Below are positions 6,909-7,264 of a DNA stretch of 7,264 bases, piece after piece. The stretch is from NCBI GenBank assembly GCA_913020705.1, contig CAJWBY010000198.1:1-7264 (forward strand), in the 5' to 3' direction. A model generated the notes under the pieces. It did no database searches. It was given only the letters and a program-made list of their open reading frames with translations, and was not told where the DNA came from. Within the stretch, counting starts at the first letter, position 1. Each line of letters starts with the position of its first letter. A program made the position numbers and the translations under genes. Source of the stretch: an uncultured Colwellia sp. GTDB lineage: Bacteria > Pseudomonadota > Gammaproteobacteria > Enterobacterales > Alteromonadaceae.

Positions 6909-7264
6909 ATGTCTTCAGATAAATTTGTAAAACTCTCATCGAGTTATTTTTGGTATTTTGCCATTCTGGGTTTAATCGTACCATTCCTGCCTGTTTTTCT
7001 TGATGCTAAGCAATTTAGCTCAATAGAAATTGGTGAAATTCTGGCGATTATTACAGCGACTAAAATAATTGGTCCAACTTTTTGGGCCTTTGCTGCTGAT
7101 AAGTCAGGCGAACAACTCCCTATTATTCGAAGTGGCTCTTTATTAGCGTTGCTCAGCTTTTCACTGCTTTTTTGGCTGAATGGTTATTGGCCAATTGTTT
7201 TCTGTTTAGCTGTGTTTAGTTTGTTCTGGACGGCAGTCTTACCTCAACTTGAAGTACTCACCCT
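6909..7264 (+). CDS. Major facilitator superfamily transporter, N-terminal part (cut by window edge)
   Basis: The first 118 codons of a membrane transporter are present, and the gene continues past the right edge. There are hydrophobic segments at about residues 12-31, 43-62, 76-90 and 92-110, consistent with helices 1-4. Between helices 2 and 3 is WAFAADKSGEQLPIIR (59-74), a form of the MFS motif A (D64, G67). FWTAVLPQLEVLT (106-118) resembles helix 4 of the HcaT / 3-phenylpropionate-permease-like MFS group, so that subgroup is my best guess. The substrate cannot be told. ATG at 6909 is the first start after an in-frame stop at 6903-6905. No strong ribosome site is seen (only AAAAG about 15 bases upstream). 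The gene lies 29 bases after aroC on the same strand without a terminator, so it is probably the third gene of a prmB-aroC operon. Confidence 0.85.
   Translation, partial: MSSDKFVKLSSSYFWYFAILGLIVPFLPVFLDAKQFSSIEIGEILAIITATKIIGPTFWAFAADKSGEQLPIIRSGSLLALLSFSLLFWLNGYWPIVFCLAVFSLFWTAVLPQLEVLT

Overview
The window looks like a stretch of conserved core chromosome from an AT-rich marine gammaproteobacterium. Colwelliaceae (Colwellia/Thalassotalea type) is my best guess, with other Alteromonadales possible. I base this on AT-rich intergenic DNA and on E. coli-like SixA, SmrB, PrmB and AroC proteins encoded side by side. I see no rRNA, tRNA, CRISPR array, insertion sequence, transposase, attachment site or phage gene.

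Layout from left to right. (1) Positions 1-341, minus strand: the 5' end of a gene for an exported two-component-regulator-propeller protein, cut by the window edge. (2) Positions 342-601: a 260-base gap holding a candidate promoter for that gene and a spaced inverted repeat. (3) Positions 602-3388, minus strand: a full-length M16 (insulinase/pitrilysin-type) zinc protease without a visible signal peptide. (4) Positions 3389-3606: a divergent control region with a good minus-strand promoter, a 48-bp imperfect palindrome and a leader inverted repeat. (5) Positions 3607-4080, plus strand: sixA, a phosphohistidine phosphatase. (6) Positions 4101-4658, minus strand: smrB, a ribosome-rescue endonuclease, convergent with sixA across 20 bp. 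(7) Positions 4659-4788: a divergent control region with two overlapping promoters. (8) Positions 4789-5733 and 5788-6879, plus strand: prmB (methylates ribosomal protein uL3) and aroC (chorismate synthase), probably one operon. (9) Position 6909 to the end, plus strand: the start of a major facilitator transporter, probably the third operon gene.

The genes do not form one pathway. smrB and prmB both concern the ribosome (mRNA cleavage at collided ribosomes, and modification of uL3) and share one divergent promoter region. sixA acts on histidine phosphorelays. aroC makes chorismate for aromatic compounds. The M16 protein degrades peptides.

I found no new gene system. The points most worth a second look are regulatory: the palindrome and leader structure between the protease gene and sixA, the overlapping smrB/prmB promoters, and a start-stop codon pair just ahead of smrB.
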